A DNA stretch of 64,000 nt. It comes from Aphanomyces cochlioides. Lineage: Eukaryota; Oomycota; Saprolegniomycetes; Saprolegniales; Verrucalvaceae. The DNA lies in contig JAHQRK010000020.1 of assembly GCA_019828595.1 (NCBI GenBank), positions 620,001-684,000 on the forward strand, in the 5' to 3' direction. The translations under genes and the position numbers were made by a program. This document shows positions 35,693 through 48,177 of this stretch, piece by piece. A model generated the notes under the pieces. The model was not told the origin of the DNA. It saw only the letters and a list, made by a program, of their open reading frames with translations, and ran no database searches. Position 1 is the stretch's first letter, and every line of letters starts with the position of its first letter.

Positions 35693-37068
35693 CCAACTCG
35701 ACCAAGAGCTCAAGCACCAACTTATCTAGGCCGATACGTGCTTGGCCTTCTTTGTTATATTTAAGTTATATTGTCTTTTTCGTCCAAATTTACAGTTTTG
35801 ATCAAAATCGACGAAATTTGTGTGATCAATCGGGCAATAGTGAATTCAAGTATAATCGAAAGGTACATGAATTAGTGTGTGTGTGTGTTGGTGTGTTTTG
35901 TGTGTGTTTAAACAATCTCTGGATGCTGATTGGCTGGTTCGATTTGGTGATTGATTCAAAGTTTGATCGATTTCAGCCAAGTTCGGAAATTTTGAGTAAA
36001 TCAGATAATACACTTCTTCACTTGAATTCCACGTCGACGTCGAACCTCTAGCATTGTGATGGGCACCCACAAGACACCCATGTGGCGCTTGCTGTCGCTA
36101 CCATATCACGGTCTTTTCACAAAGTGTCCAGTGTCGACTGGGATGTTATTCTCACGCCTCGATTGACGCTACTCCTTCAAAGGATTCGACTTTGATGATG
36201 AGTGGTCTGTTGTATTCATCGCGATTGGGGGGGGGGTGCCGCTGACGATCCTACGCAGTACACATGTCGTCAAAGTAGAATACAACTACCATGGAGAGAT
36301 CTGAGCTTATGGATCTTGTTCTCCTGCGAGTTGAACTGCCCTACGATCGTGTGCTGGAGAGTTGCTGAAAAGTTGTCAACGTTGTCTCGTCCTTTCGACA
36401 TCAAAGAACTTTGTGCAGGTCGAAGGATTAACGATCTGCATGTGGAGTGTCCCCTTCCAGTTGACAGAGGGAAGGAATCCGTCAGCTTACACGACATATC
36501 ACGGCAGCGAAGTAGAAAGTCCAGTCCTGACATAGCTACGTCAAAGAAACAAGAAGGATAAGCAGGAGAGATCCATGATACTCCTGCTGTGTAGGCGCGT
36601 GATTTCCGACAGTCTGTCAATCAGCCTCGCTCAACGAAAAGACGACAATGTCAGCCAAGCATATTAGTGACTCGGCGGCGAAGAAACTGTTGGACTTCAT
36701 TGTACGCCGTCATCGATGTTCAATGCAAAGCACGAGATCTTCGTGGCGGTAATTGATTTATATCTCATGAGCAAGGCAACTTCTATCCGCCACGTGAACC
36801 CAAATATTGGGAAACTGAGGGGTTTGCATAAGCCTGCTGTGTTGTCTTATGGTTAAGCTGCTATCAAGGGGAACAATAAACCATATCGATAATATTTGAT
36901 TGCTTTCGAGTGTGAACACGAAGAGTCTTTTCAAGAGTTGTGGTTCAACCTGAAGCAAAATGGTTAAGCAACGGACACATTTATTAACACGTATGGGCCT
37001 CGCTGTCTTACTACTTAGCAGGAAGGGCGGGTTTGCGACGTTAGGAAGACGTCGATACGACCATAGCC
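35693..37068. other. Intergenic region without a supported gene
   Basis: Contains a GT-rich simple-sequence tract (about 35875-35912), a GATTGGCTG / TTCAGCCAA inverted motif at 35929-35979, and a run of nine G at about 36229. Open frames near 36202-36620 show no family features. Confidence 0.5.
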
Positions 37069-37795
37069 CTAGTTGTTGTTGGGGTATTTGCTGTCGTCAA
37101 GATCTCCAGACGATTGATTATTGGGAGTGAGGTGCTTTGTCTCGGTATTCGTAGTCAAAGCAGCATACACTTCGTCGTAGGTGATGCTTGGGTGGGCCGA
37201 GATCAAAAGAGCAATGGCGCCAGCAACATCGGGTGTGGGAGTTCCGCCAGTGGGTTGGAAGTAACCATTTTCAGCGCGCCAGTTGCCCTTGATGGCTTCG
37301 TGGGTGTACAAAGCGCCCGAGTCAAAGCTACCAACAACAACTTCCTGACCCGTGAAGTTTTTGCTCCAAAGAGACACCCCATTCAGGGTTGATTGGGGGC
37401 TCACGTCTTCCACTTGAGCGATGGCCTTGGCAATACGTCCCATGTATTGGTGGCGGATAGCTTTGACGAACGACACGTTTGCAAGCTTTTGGAGGAATGC
37501 TGGGATGGATTGCTCAATCCGAGAATATTGGAGATTGCAAGTGTTTCGTATGAGAACCCGTCGTTGATCTTTTCAACTCCATGGGCTTTGGTGATAACGT
37601 CGACCGCGTCGGCTTGCTCGCTCTTGGCGTGGACATGAAGGGCGTCGAGAACGGGATGAAACTTTTTGGCACGAGTTTGGATGCTCGTACTATCGCAAGG
37701 CTTATCCACCTGTCTCCTATCACAGTTGGTCGGGGCGATCTCTTCAACGCAACGGCAGCGTTGATGACGAAACCGACAACAAATGGCTTCCAAGG
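37069..37795 (-). pseudogene. Degenerate subtilisin-like protease, left copy
   Basis: Remnant of a secreted S8 protease. Reading on the minus strand, a propeptide part (QTRAKKFHPVLDALH, then INDGFSYETLAISNILGL) is followed after a frameshift near 37505 by the start of the catalytic domain with the Asp motif EVVVGSFDSGALYTHEA. The middle of the catalytic domain, including the His region, is missing. ENGYFQP is joined straight to GGTPTPDVAGAIALL, which corresponds to the family's GTSMATPHVAGA motif but has lost the Ser. The end reads to a stop at 37069. Upstream of the propeptide the frame is full of stops. It cannot encode an active protease. Confidence 0.8.
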
Positions 37796-37847
37796 ACCCG
37801 TTCTAGCAAAATTTCCAGATTTACTTATTCCAGCGTCAAAATCGCAC

Positions 37848-38196
37848 CTTATGACGGTCGAGCCTCGATCGTTGCTTGTCAAACTGATGGATCATCCCAC
37901 ACTGGTGATCCCTTTCAAACCACTAAGATTCTAGTTCGATTCGACCGAAGCGTCCTCGAACTCACGATCCTTCCATATTAGATGTTTAGATTCTTAGATA
38001 GCTATGTATCTCATTTCTCATTCTGCTCGACTACTCCTAACTCGGTTAATCCACACTACCGTTGTTAGTCTCCTTCCCCTTCCGATCCTGGTGCAGAGTC
38101 CTTGGCTAAAGTCGAGGATATTCGGTTCCTGTGAAGTCCAAACGTCTGGACCTTCGATTCTTTTTGTGCGTCATCGCTATCCCCGCGACCGTCACA
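37848..38196 (+). repeat. 5' LTR
   Basis: Starts CTTATGACGGTC and ends GACCGTCACA. Identical to 48178-48526 except one base near its start. It should contain the promoter and polyadenylation signals of the element; no clear TATA box was singled out. Confidence 0.93.
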
Positions 38197-38200
38197 AAAG

Positions 38201-38216
38201 TGGTGGAGAAGCAGGG
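38201..38216 (+). promoter_or_regulatory. Likely primer-binding site
   Basis: tggtggagaagcaggg begins four bases after the LTR with TGG, as expected for pairing with a tRNA 3' CCA end. Which tRNA would pair is not identified. Confidence 0.55.
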
Positions 38217-38248
38217 TATTCTCCAATTTTATTCAAGACTCTATCTCT

Positions 38249-41191
38249 ATGGATCCTCGAAGACCTACCGACTCGCCCATCCACGAGCCGTCTCAACATC
38301 CAAGTCCCGCGTCACCTCCTCAGCTCATGTCTGAGTCTGATTCGGCTCTGATTCCGCGTCCTTCCTCTCCAACCTCAAGGAAGCGCGACTTACAATATCG
38401 GATTCAACATCACGCTAACTCACCCGAGCAACGTGATGATGAGAAGCGAGTCCGGCCTGAACCTTACCTGGCGTTAACAGCCCCTGAGTCTGACATCAGC
38501 GATGACTCAATGGATCCTCGCAGTTCCAATGAAGACCTGACCTTGTCTGAAGAGACTGCACTCGCGATCGCTTGCTCTGTACCCTTGCCCGAGGGGATGA
38601 TGACTTGTATTTGTCTGACTCAAGCGTTATCCCTCTTGTCTTGACTGATGGGGGAGCGATCCATGCTGAGTCCACTCAAGAAATCGTCCGATATGAAGCA
38701 AGCAACTCCACTTCTGTCGCGACTCAATCGGCGATCGTCGAGCGCACTGTCGTTACTCGCTCCATGACTGCCAATCCACGCCGAGCAATTGCTGGACCGA
38801 ATCCACTCGAACTCCATATTCCTCGCACTCTAGTCACAGAAAGAAGTGTCGTGACTCAGACTCAACACGTGCGATCTACCTCGAATCTGCGTCTGGAACA
38901 AGGTTACTCGACTCCATTGCTGACTAACGCTCAAGTCCTACCTGACACCGTTGAAATTATCACTACACAACCTTCTCTTGGGATTCGACCAACGGTCCGA
39001 TCCACTGACCAAGTGAACTCTTACGATCCCGTCCTCCTAACTCATGATCAGTCCACGAACGCTCGACGGCTCTTACCTTCGTCTGCGCCGAGCCAAATGA
39101 ACGATCCACCAGCGAACCATGAACTCGTGCCTTCGGACGTTGAAATGAAAAATGAGACTCCCGAAACTGCCCTTACGTTGGTTCCAATTTCTCCGTCCAA
39201 CTGCAGTCGTTTCAAACGCAAGTCGACTCCTCGTCCGTTATGTTCAACTCCCTCAACGATCGTTTGAATCTTGCACTACAGACGTCGCAGTCGCAACACG
39301 AAATGGCGGTGACTTCCTTGAATTCTCTATCGATCTCCTTGCATGGACTCTCCGATCGCACCAACCAAGTCCAGCTCGAAATGAACTCTACGTATGGAGA
39401 ACTCAAGTCTGCACTAACCGATCTTCAACATTCTAATCGATCTCCGACGCACGAAACCGACTTTGTCCGTTTGGAAACTGTCTTGGCTGGTCAACAAACG
39501 ACCATTTCGAATTTGCATCAGTCCCTGCAACAGCACTCGGCTGAACAACAGCGCATTAGCCAGAACCTCGAGACTCTGGCTAACGACCGCGCCTCCGACT
39601 TTCATCGCATCTTACACGAACTACAGGTTTTGAGTCGCTCCCACGAAGAAACTCAAGCGGCGACTCAACAAAAACTTGACCGCAGCGAACTCAATCAAGT
39701 CGAACTCATCGAATCCAATCGCCGACTCAACGCACAAGTCGACGCTTTGACTCAGGACAACTCGACTCTACTCCACCGCGTCCAAACTCTCAAAGTCGCC
39801 TGTCAGCGACTCACTCGCGAAATCCACGCTGTTTCGAAATCTGAGTCTGATACCCCAGTGTCTACCAACGGGTTTGACTCACCAAAATCGACACCTGATT
39901 CTACCCATCGGCTGCTCCTAGAACTTCAATCGTCCATCAACGCAATGGCAACCGAAATGTCCGACGTCAAGGAATCAATCGCCGACTCAACCTCCAATCA
40001 AGCATTCGGACGTGCTGTCAAGTATACCACGACTCCGACTTCCGACGATCAAGCTCATGCGAATTCTTCATGAAGCAGCTGATCGATCAAGCTGACCGTT
40101 GTCAGCTGGGCGATTCTGATCGCAAGATGCTGCTCGGACTCAAACTCTCGTCCGACAAAGTCCACCCTGCCTTGAATCAGTGGTGGATCGCTTTGTCCAA
40201 GACAAAAACGGTGACGTATGGAGTGAGATCTATGACAATTTCATGGATCGCTTCTGCAATCGCACCCCTCGTGAGCTTGTAGACCACCTGTTCGAAGACT
40301 CAGAACGACTTGAGGGGGAATCGTTCAAGGCCTATGCGATCCGACTCCAATCGATCCTTGATGATATCGACGTACCCGACCACCAGGGAGTCGTTATCTT
40401 CAAACGTGGGGTCCGGCACGCGAGAGCTGAGTCCTGTCTGGAAAACACCGACAAGGGGCTCTGTTCTATTGCTGACTGCATGAAGCTCCTTCGGACTCGC
40501 CAGATCCGACTTGACGATCCGCCTGTCTACCGTGAACGAATGCGATCTCGATCGGGATCCGCTTCAACTACGTTGGCCTCGTCTAAATCGAATCTCAGCG
40601 ATCGATCCGCCCCTTCGACCCCCGAACAATCTCCTCGACCAAACCGTAGGAACTCGAAAGTCGGCTTCCAGGAGGATCCGACTCTCGCCAAGATCCTCGA
40701 AGCAATCCATACGACCCAGATGAGTCAACAAGCTTTCGTCGCCCAGATTCAACAACTTACTGAAGCCCTCGCGAAGCCAGCGACTCCGTTCTTCGCTGCC
40801 CCAGTCCAGGCTCAAATGAATGCCCCCTAATGCATATCATTCGCCATACGCACCCGGATTCCCACAGCAACCTACTCCACCCAGTGCCAATCCGATCGCA
40901 GTCCCTGCCGCGACTCAGCAATCCGGACCCTCTCGATCGCGACCTCGCACACTTAGCCCGGTCATGATCACCACTAAGCCTGACGACATGACGACCAGCG
41001 GCGTGAAGGTCTGCGGTCGATGCGATCGACTCGGCCATGGTGCCGAAGACTGCCCTCGAAAGTTCCTCCGTTGCAACTTGTGCCACCAAGTCGGTCACTA
41101 TGTCGGCGAGCATGTCCGAACCTGCCCAATCTGCAAGCAAGTCGGCCACTCTGCGTCGCGCTGCCCATCCCGTCCAGCTGACAAGGCTTGA
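38249..41191 (+). pseudogene. Retrotransposon gag region, frameshifted
   Basis: Structural protein region of the Gypsy element. It is spread over frames 38249-38644, 38572-39267, 39240-40073, 40070-40282, 40180-40830 and 40820-41191. The first 300 codons or so are Ser/Thr/Pro-rich. A coiled-coil stretch follows (39300-39830, rich in Leu, Gln and Glu). Then comes a retrotransposon capsid-like domain (VWSEIYDNFMDRFCNRTP, then FKAYAIRLQSILDDIDV). At the end are nucleocapsid zinc knuckles, CGRCDRLGHGAEDC and CPICKQVGHSASRC, with a third, less regular one between them. The breaks near 38570, 39235, 40180 and 40822 look like single-base indels; the last lies in a run of five C. A TGA/ATG overlap at 40070-40073 could be a real frame change. 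Not translatable as one protein as it stands. Confidence 0.8.
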
Positions 41192-41472
41192 GATCGCGGC
41201 GCCAGGATGACTCCTGCGGAAACAGGACGCGTCCTGGTATGCCAGACTCAACACGTTTCCCACGTGTCCGAGACAAATGCATCTGATACTTCTTATGATG
41301 ACTCTTCTGGAGGATCTCATGTCTCGACACACGACTCGCTTCCTACTTCTCGACCCCAGCAACCGGACTCAGTCCGCTCGCCCAAGTCGCGTCGTACACC
41401 TGACACTGTGAATCCGACTGCGCCTGAACCTGTTCCAGTCTTTACAGACTTGACGACGAAATCACTGATCTG

Positions 41473-44400
41473 ATGGAGTCCCACCTTGAGTTCCCTGAGG
41501 AGGAATACTCGAAAGAAATCGAAGATCGACTTTACCCAATCACTAAGTCGGACGTTCGCAAACAACTTGAACGCATTCGCAAACGACAAGTCAACCCGAC
41601 CCATGAGGAAATCCTACGCTACTTGGACTTATCGGAGACGGACTCACACTTACTACTCACCCCTGCTGATATCGAGGACGAGACTCTCTGGTTGAAATGG
41701 TTTGCGGACACTCTAGAAAAATGCGACGAGGCGCGAAGAGCCAGTCGAGACTTCAACAACACTCGCAAACACCCGTTAGCTCGAGTTTCTTGGATTGACG
41801 CGAATCCTTATGCAGTCCTTGACATGGATGAATCTCCAGACGATGGTGCGCCTATCTTAGGTGAAGACTCATGCACGACGTCCTCTGAAGACGAGAAACT
41901 GCCGACCGACGCTGTAACGTATCTGCCTGACATTCCGACGTCATGTTCCGGCGTGCGACAATCCACGAATTTCGAATGTTCCGACGAATTCTGGAATGAG
42001 TTACCGTTGGACTATCCACAATCGACTCCAACTGCCTCAACTCAAGCTCGAACCAAGTCTCGACAACTACGCAGACTCCATCGCAAATCGGCTAAGATCG
42101 ATCCAACCTATTGCTCCGACCTACTTGAAGGAAATCCGCTCTCTGTGCGACTCTTATGCAGACTGACACGATTATGCCACTCTCAATCCAGATCCGATGC
42201 GGATCCATTTATCCAAGCATACGTCAACAACATGAAAACCACGACACTGATCGACACTGGAGCTACATCTAGCTTTGTCAGCGCGACTTTCTGGCACAAA
42301 TTAGGATTCCCAACTCTGTCACAACCTCGATCCTCCTTTGTATCAGCCGACAACTCTCGACTCGAAATGCTTGGTCGCATCTAACTCACGATCAACTTAG
42401 CTGGACGCAAAGTCCTCTTTCGACTGCCCTTACAGACTGCATTGTTGGCATCGATCTATTACGCCAAATGGGTGCGATTATCAACTTGAATGACAACACA
42501 CTATCGATCGATGGCTGCGACGAGCTGATCTCACTTTCGCCACTGAGCCCTAATCAACAGGAGACTCATGCAACCGGACCTGTCACAGTCGCAACAGCGA
42601 CTCAAATCCCTCCACGATCTTTCCAATGGATCACGTGCTCTGCGGGATCAGACTTACCAACTTCGACCACTATACTCGTCGAACCCACCAAGTCGGCTCT
42701 ACTACACGCCGCAGCTGCCTTATATCGCACAAATCCATCACGGACTGTACTCCTTGAAGTCGCTAATCCTTCCGACTCGCCGATCCATCTTCCTGCTCAT
42801 GCGATCCTTGGCACATGGATGGCGTTACCTCGTGATCACATGGAATCATCCCTCGACTCACGCGATTCCCGCACACAACCAGACAACGGTCAATCCTCAC
42901 ATACTACAGATGAACCCAGGAGGGTCCTCACTCAAATCGGGGGCCCCGGCGTTGTCTGCCCTGTGCAATCGGAGACGACTCCGACTAAAGAACTACCTAT
43001 CGACTGGACTGACTCAAGTCTCAGCATCGATCAACGCGAACTCTTACGCAAGACTCTCATGAAGTTCTCCGACATATTCGTCGACTCATCCAAAGCCCCC
43101 GGACGGACTCATCTGATCGAATTCAGCATCGACACGGGCAATAACCCTCCGATCCGAAGCGTACCATATCGGACTTCGAAGGCAGAAGGCGACATTATGG
43201 AGGCGGAACTCAATCAATACCTTGATCTAGGACTGATCCGGCCATCGAAGAGTCCCTGGTCAAGTCCAGTGCTTATGATCCGCAAGCCAGATGGATCGAT
43301 ACGCTTCTGTATCGACTACGCAAACTCAACAGCATCACAGTGAAAAACTCCTATCCTATGCCCCGGATCGACGATCTATTAGACGTCCTTGGCAGAGCCA
43401 AACTCTTCTCCACTATGGACATTGCGTCGGGATACTGGAATGTTCCGATGGCTAAAGACAGTATTGAGAAGACGACTTTCACATGCAAGTACGGACTCTA
43501 CGAATGGCTCGTCATGCCCTTCGGACTCTGCAACGCAGTCCCATGTTTCGAGAGACTTATGGAACACATCCTGATCGACTACAAATGGCGAACTTGCCTA
43601 GTCTATCTAGACGATTGCATCGTTTACAGCGAAGACTTTGGATCGCATTTGATCCGACTCAGTCAAGTCCTTACTAAATTCAGAGTAGCTGGATTCAAAC
43701 TCAAGATGTCCAAGTGCAAATGGGGTCGATCATCAGTTCCATTCTTAGGACACATTGTCACACCAGCTGGAATTCTCCTGAATCCTGAGAAAATCAAGTC
43801 AGTCCTCCGCGTCAAGGCACTCAAAGATGCCTCGGAAGTCCGCGCATTCTTGGGACTCGCTGGTTATTTCCGTCGATTCGTACGCGACTTCTCTAAGATC
43901 GTTGCACCCTTGACCAACTTACTAACTGCCGAACAATTTACCTGGTCGACAGCATGTGACAAGGCGCTCGTACGTCTCAAACGCAGTCTGGTCACTCCAC
44001 CGATCCTGGCACACCCTGATTTCGATCTACCTTTCTCGATCTGGGTCGATGCCAGTCATATAGCAGTCGGTGCAGTCCTTATGCAAAAACAACAAGGCAA
44101 GAATCGCGTCATAGCCTATGCCAGTCAATCCTTGACAAAGGCTCAGCAAAAATGGATCTCAAAAGAAATGGGGATCTCTGAGATCGAATGTTGGGGAATC
44201 GTATGGGCGACTCGAAAGTTCCGACCTTGTATCGATCGCAGACACTTTGACATTTATACCGATCACGAAGCCCTGACTTGGCTCTTCAATACTGGATCGC
44301 GCTCAGGAAACCACAAACTCGCCCGATGGGCCATGGAGATTCAAGGACTCGACTACACTGTCATCCATCGACCCGGCGAACTCAACGGGGCCGCTGACGG

Positions 44401-46273
44401 ATTATCTCGACTCGCAGTCTGCCCTATCCAGACTCGACGCATGAGTCGCCTTAACAGTGCTCCCGTTAACCTACAACCATCACTGACACACGAAGGATCC
44501 ACGCCCGACCCGACTGACTCCAACACATAAGTCGCTAAGTCCACACCATTCCAGAATCCTCAACAACCACCAAATCCCAGAGGCAGCCCAACTCCTATGG
44601 AACTCTTCGACCGACGAGGTCGTCCATCACCTCGACTTTACAATGAGCAAGCTAACGACCCATGGATCGTAGCCCTACGAGCCTCGATTCTTACCTACAA
44701 AACTTGATTGTCCGCAACAGTCAGCAATACCTTATGCAACAAGGCATCGTTTGCCGCTACGTCACTATCAAGACTCCGTTGAGAAACCCCGAACTTATCA
44801 TTGTTGCGGTGATCCCGCACTCCTTAGTCGAGGAAGTCCTATATGCAAGTCATGCATCTCCTGTCGCTGGACACCTCGGACTCATGAAAACTCGCGAGCG
44901 GATCCGTCGGACTGCCTACTGGTTGAATTGGCAACTCGATTGCAAGGACTATGTCTCGAAATGTCCCGACTGCAATCGTGCCAAGGGCGGTCGACCCTGG
45001 AGACAAGGTCCGATGCAAAGGATGCCGATCTATTCACTACGAGGTCCCTTCGGCCTACTGGTAGTCGACGCATTGGGTCCCTTGCCCACAACGAACCGCG
45101 GCAACAAATACATCTTGGTCTTTGCTGACTACTTCACACGATGGGTCGAAGCCTTCCCAGTCGCTGATCTAAAGACCTCGACGTTCTCCAGAGTCCTGAT
45201 CGACGAAGTCTTGTGCCGATTCAAGATTCCGGACAAACTCCTATCCGATCGAGGATCTCTGAACTCGCGACCACGATGTACACAACTCTCGGGATCCACA
45301 AACTCGCCAGCGCCCCTTATCACCCTCAAGGCCAGGGTCTAGTCGAACGATTCAATCACACTATCGTCCAGAGATCTATGTCAACGATCACCACACTGAT
45401 TGGGATACTTACTTACCCAGGCTACTTTTCGCCTACCGGACAGCACATCACGAGACTCTCGGCGACTCGCCTTACTACTGCCTCTTTGGTCGGGATCCGA
45501 CTCTACCCCTCGACCTAGCCTTCCTTAACTCTGATCCCGCTTGGAAGTCCGACGATCTTCCCCAATACAAGCGCCGACTCGCCTCATCATGGAAGGAAAT
45601 GAGACGACTCGTCGAGAATCAGATGGTCTTGGGACAGAACAAAAGTGAAGCAGCGAAATCTGATCAGAAACCGGTCTCCTTCGACGATCAGTCCGCAGTC
45701 TGGGTCTACAAATACTTCTCGAAGTCGACTAATCCCGACGACAAGCGGACTCCCAAGCTAGCGACTCACTGGCACGGGCCATATCGAATCGATCGCAAAA
45801 TGGGACCCAACACGTACAAGATCGACATCCCGACTCACCCGGACAAGATCGTCACGGTCAACGTGGACCGACTAAAGCCCTTCAAAGGTTACTACTCCAG
45901 ACCTTTCAACGAGGAAGTCCCTGAGGATGAGTTGCCTCTCGACGACTTTACGATCGACTGTCTACCCAGATCTAGCTTCATAGATCGCGTCGATTACAGC
46001 GACGGGGTCGTCGCTTACACCTCCGTCGACTCGCCACTCCACAAGATCTGTGACAAACGTCGGCTACCTAACACTCGCGAACCCGATGACCTCGTTAAGC
46101 ATGTCGACGGCTACAAATACTGGATTCAAGCCTCCAAGTTATCAGACTACCGATCCTACGTCGACAACTTCGAGAACTCACTACGCATGGACAAGGGACT
46201 GCCACCTCTGAGGCGATCCCCGCGATTTGCCGATTTGGACAAAGAAACTCGACCCATGGACATCTATCATTAG
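41473..46273 (+). pseudogene. Retrotransposon pol region: protease, RT, RNase H, integrase, frameshifted
   Basis: Domains in order: aspartic protease with LIDTGATSSF (near 42250); reverse transcriptase with the polymerase Asp pair in YLDD (43603-43614) and VMPFGLCNAVPCFERLM; RNase H with FSIWVDASHIAVGAVL, ISEIECWGIVWA and YTDHEALTWLF (near 44040-44290); integrase with the zinc-binding HH-CC part ending KCPDCNRA, then VVDALGP, LLSDRGS and LVERFNH carrying the DDE residues, and a chromo/GPY-like C-terminal part (HGPYRIDRKMGPNTYKI). Breaks: a TAA at 42382-42384 with a frameshift just after (near 42430), a frameshift near 43320 (IDY to KLNSIT), one near 45255 inside the catalytic domain and one near 45420-45510. 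The catalytic residues survive, but no single protein can be made. Confidence 0.9.
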
Positions 46274-46418
46274 AGTCCCCTACATTACCAACTCTGTCTA
46301 GCGTCTACTATCTCACGCTACCCTGAACTCCGAACGTGAACGCCTCGAACACAAACCAAATCACAAATGAATTAGATCAAATTATTACGACTTACGACTA
46401 CTAGTCCGCGCTAAGTCG

Positions 46419-48020
46419 CTAGATCACCTGCGGACCCTCCCCTGGGCGAAAACCAGTCGCATCGGATCCGGCCAACTCAATGTTCGTTTCGCGATCCAAG
46501 ACTTGCAGGCGATTGGGGCTGCCGATCCAACGCCCGACGTAATTCGGCTCTTGAGTTTGCTGCCGTTGCAGAAAGTCCGGCATCGGGTGGATCCCTTTGG
46601 GGTAGTTGACGTAAGGAAATGGATCGGTACGATTCTCGCCGACCCCGGCCATCACATCTTGCACCAAAACGTTGACCCAGGGACTCTTGTGCGTGTCGCG
46701 TCCGTGCAACCACATGACGGAGATCCAACTCCAAAACTGCCCTTGGAGGCGACCCGTGGCGGTATCCATCATCAGCTGCCGAAGCGCGTCTGCTGGCAAA
46801 ATTTGGGGAACACTAGGGAAATCAGGCCAACGCTTCTTGCCTTCCGACTCCAGGTAGTGGATCGCCTCGGCGGAACTCGCCTTCTCGACCAAACGCAGGA
46901 TCTCCAACGAATGCAGTCCGACCTCGGCCGGCCAATACGGATGCAGGTTATACAACAAGAAGTAGAAGACTTCGTCCTTCTCAATTGCATTTAAGGCGTT
47001 AGCCAGGCGACGGAAGGCCCGCTTCGCCCCTTCGAGTCCGCTCTTGCAAAAGTTCGCCGACTTGTGGACCTATATCATCACATTAGCGATCGTCATGCGT
47101 CGAAGACTTACATTCCAACCAGGACTCGTATAGGCCCCAGTCCCCAACCAGAAGAATCGCTCCCAGATTCGCCGCCCGTAATCGATCCACCATTGACGTA
47201 GCGACTGATTCCATTCTCGCTGGGCCGGAGATGTCCCTGGCAAGAACGATTGGAAGTTGTCTACCCATTGTTCCCACGGACTCAAACCACGGACTTCAAG
47301 GTATTTCAGTCGGAACCCCCTATCGAGATTCGGGAAATGCCGAAGATCCGCTACACCAGCCTCGTCGATCACTATTTCCGGCTCGCTGGGTCTTGCTCTT
47401 TTGGACTTGCGCTCTTCGGACGCATCGTCTTCCGGCTCATCTAAAACGAAAAGTCAAAATCCTCTCGGTTGACCCTGCTTACCATCCGATCCACCCCCGG
47501 ACAAATCAAGAAAAACACTCTGGCCCTGCACCGCAGACTCTTCCTGGCGTGCTGACTTCGGCATGTTCACAGGGGGCAGTCCGCCCGCCTTCGTGACTCG
47601 ATACATCATTGCGTGGGCCTTCAACATGTCGATCCACGCATCTTTTCCCTTCATTTGGCCCGCGACGTAGTCCACGAACTCTGATACCGAGTCAGGACTA
47701 GGCATCGCTTGAGCCACAGACTCGGCCTTCAGACTCTCTTGGATCTGCTTCTGTTCATCGAGCAGACCGTTGGACTTGACCACCATTTCGGTCAACATTT
47801 GACGAACCTGTTCCGTCGTGGCGATCGAAGAGCGGGCCGCCTTCAGGGAGTCCCGAATGGCGTCCTGAGGGACAGATTTGGTCGAAAACGCCATCTTACT
47901 AATCGCTCGCCGTTCCTTCTTGCGAAATGAATCGCTTGGACCAGACTCCACTCCAGGACCAGACATGTCCGGACTAGCAAACGATCTATCCAATCTAGTC
48001 GATCCATTCGTGCAATTCAC
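46419..48020 (-). CDS. Antisense, intron-containing gene inside the retrotransposon; function unknown
   Basis: Three exons on the strand opposite to gag-pol: 48020-47483, 47440-47112 and 47069-46419. Both introns are canonical and short: GTAAGC..TTTAG (42 bases) and GTAAGT..TATAG (42 bases). Joined they give an unbroken 505-residue frame, in contrast to the shattered pol on the other strand. The N-terminal third is Ser/Lys-rich and helical (ESLKAESVAQAMPSPDS, MLKAHAMMYRVTKAGG). The second exon starts acidic (DDEPEDDASEERKSKRARP), which resembles a nuclear-localisation type stretch. The C-terminal half is Trp-rich (SPWEQWVDNFQSFLP, WWIDYGRRIWERFFWLG, GQFWSWISVMWLHGRD). No known domain is recognised. 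The gene ends about 145 bases past the pol stop, and its start lies about 160 bases inside the right LTR. Gypsy elements of some plants carry antisense frames at this place; whether this one is related is unknown. Confidence 0.75.
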
Positions 48021-48170
48021 GATTCTATTGGATCCCTGCTGACTACCCTATCTACCGACTCACATCAAGCGCATCAAATCGCTTGACTTGATTGTTTGCC
48101 ATCAACCCGTTGGTGGATCGAGTCTCCCAACCATCCCAACTTGCGTTCGTCATGAGGGTCGAAACTTACC

Positions 48171-48177
48171 AGGGGGG
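48171..48177 (+). promoter_or_regulatory. Polypurine tract
   Basis: agggggg directly before the right LTR, the expected plus-strand priming site for reverse transcription. Confidence 0.75.

Noticed and set aside
35875..35912. GT-rich simple-sequence tract
   Set aside because: Short microsatellite; nothing suggests a function.
40070..40282. Programmed frameshifting as the reason for the gag breaks
   Set aside because: Breaks occur at many unrelated places, in several frames and also inside RT and integrase, which does not fit one gag-pol frameshift site.
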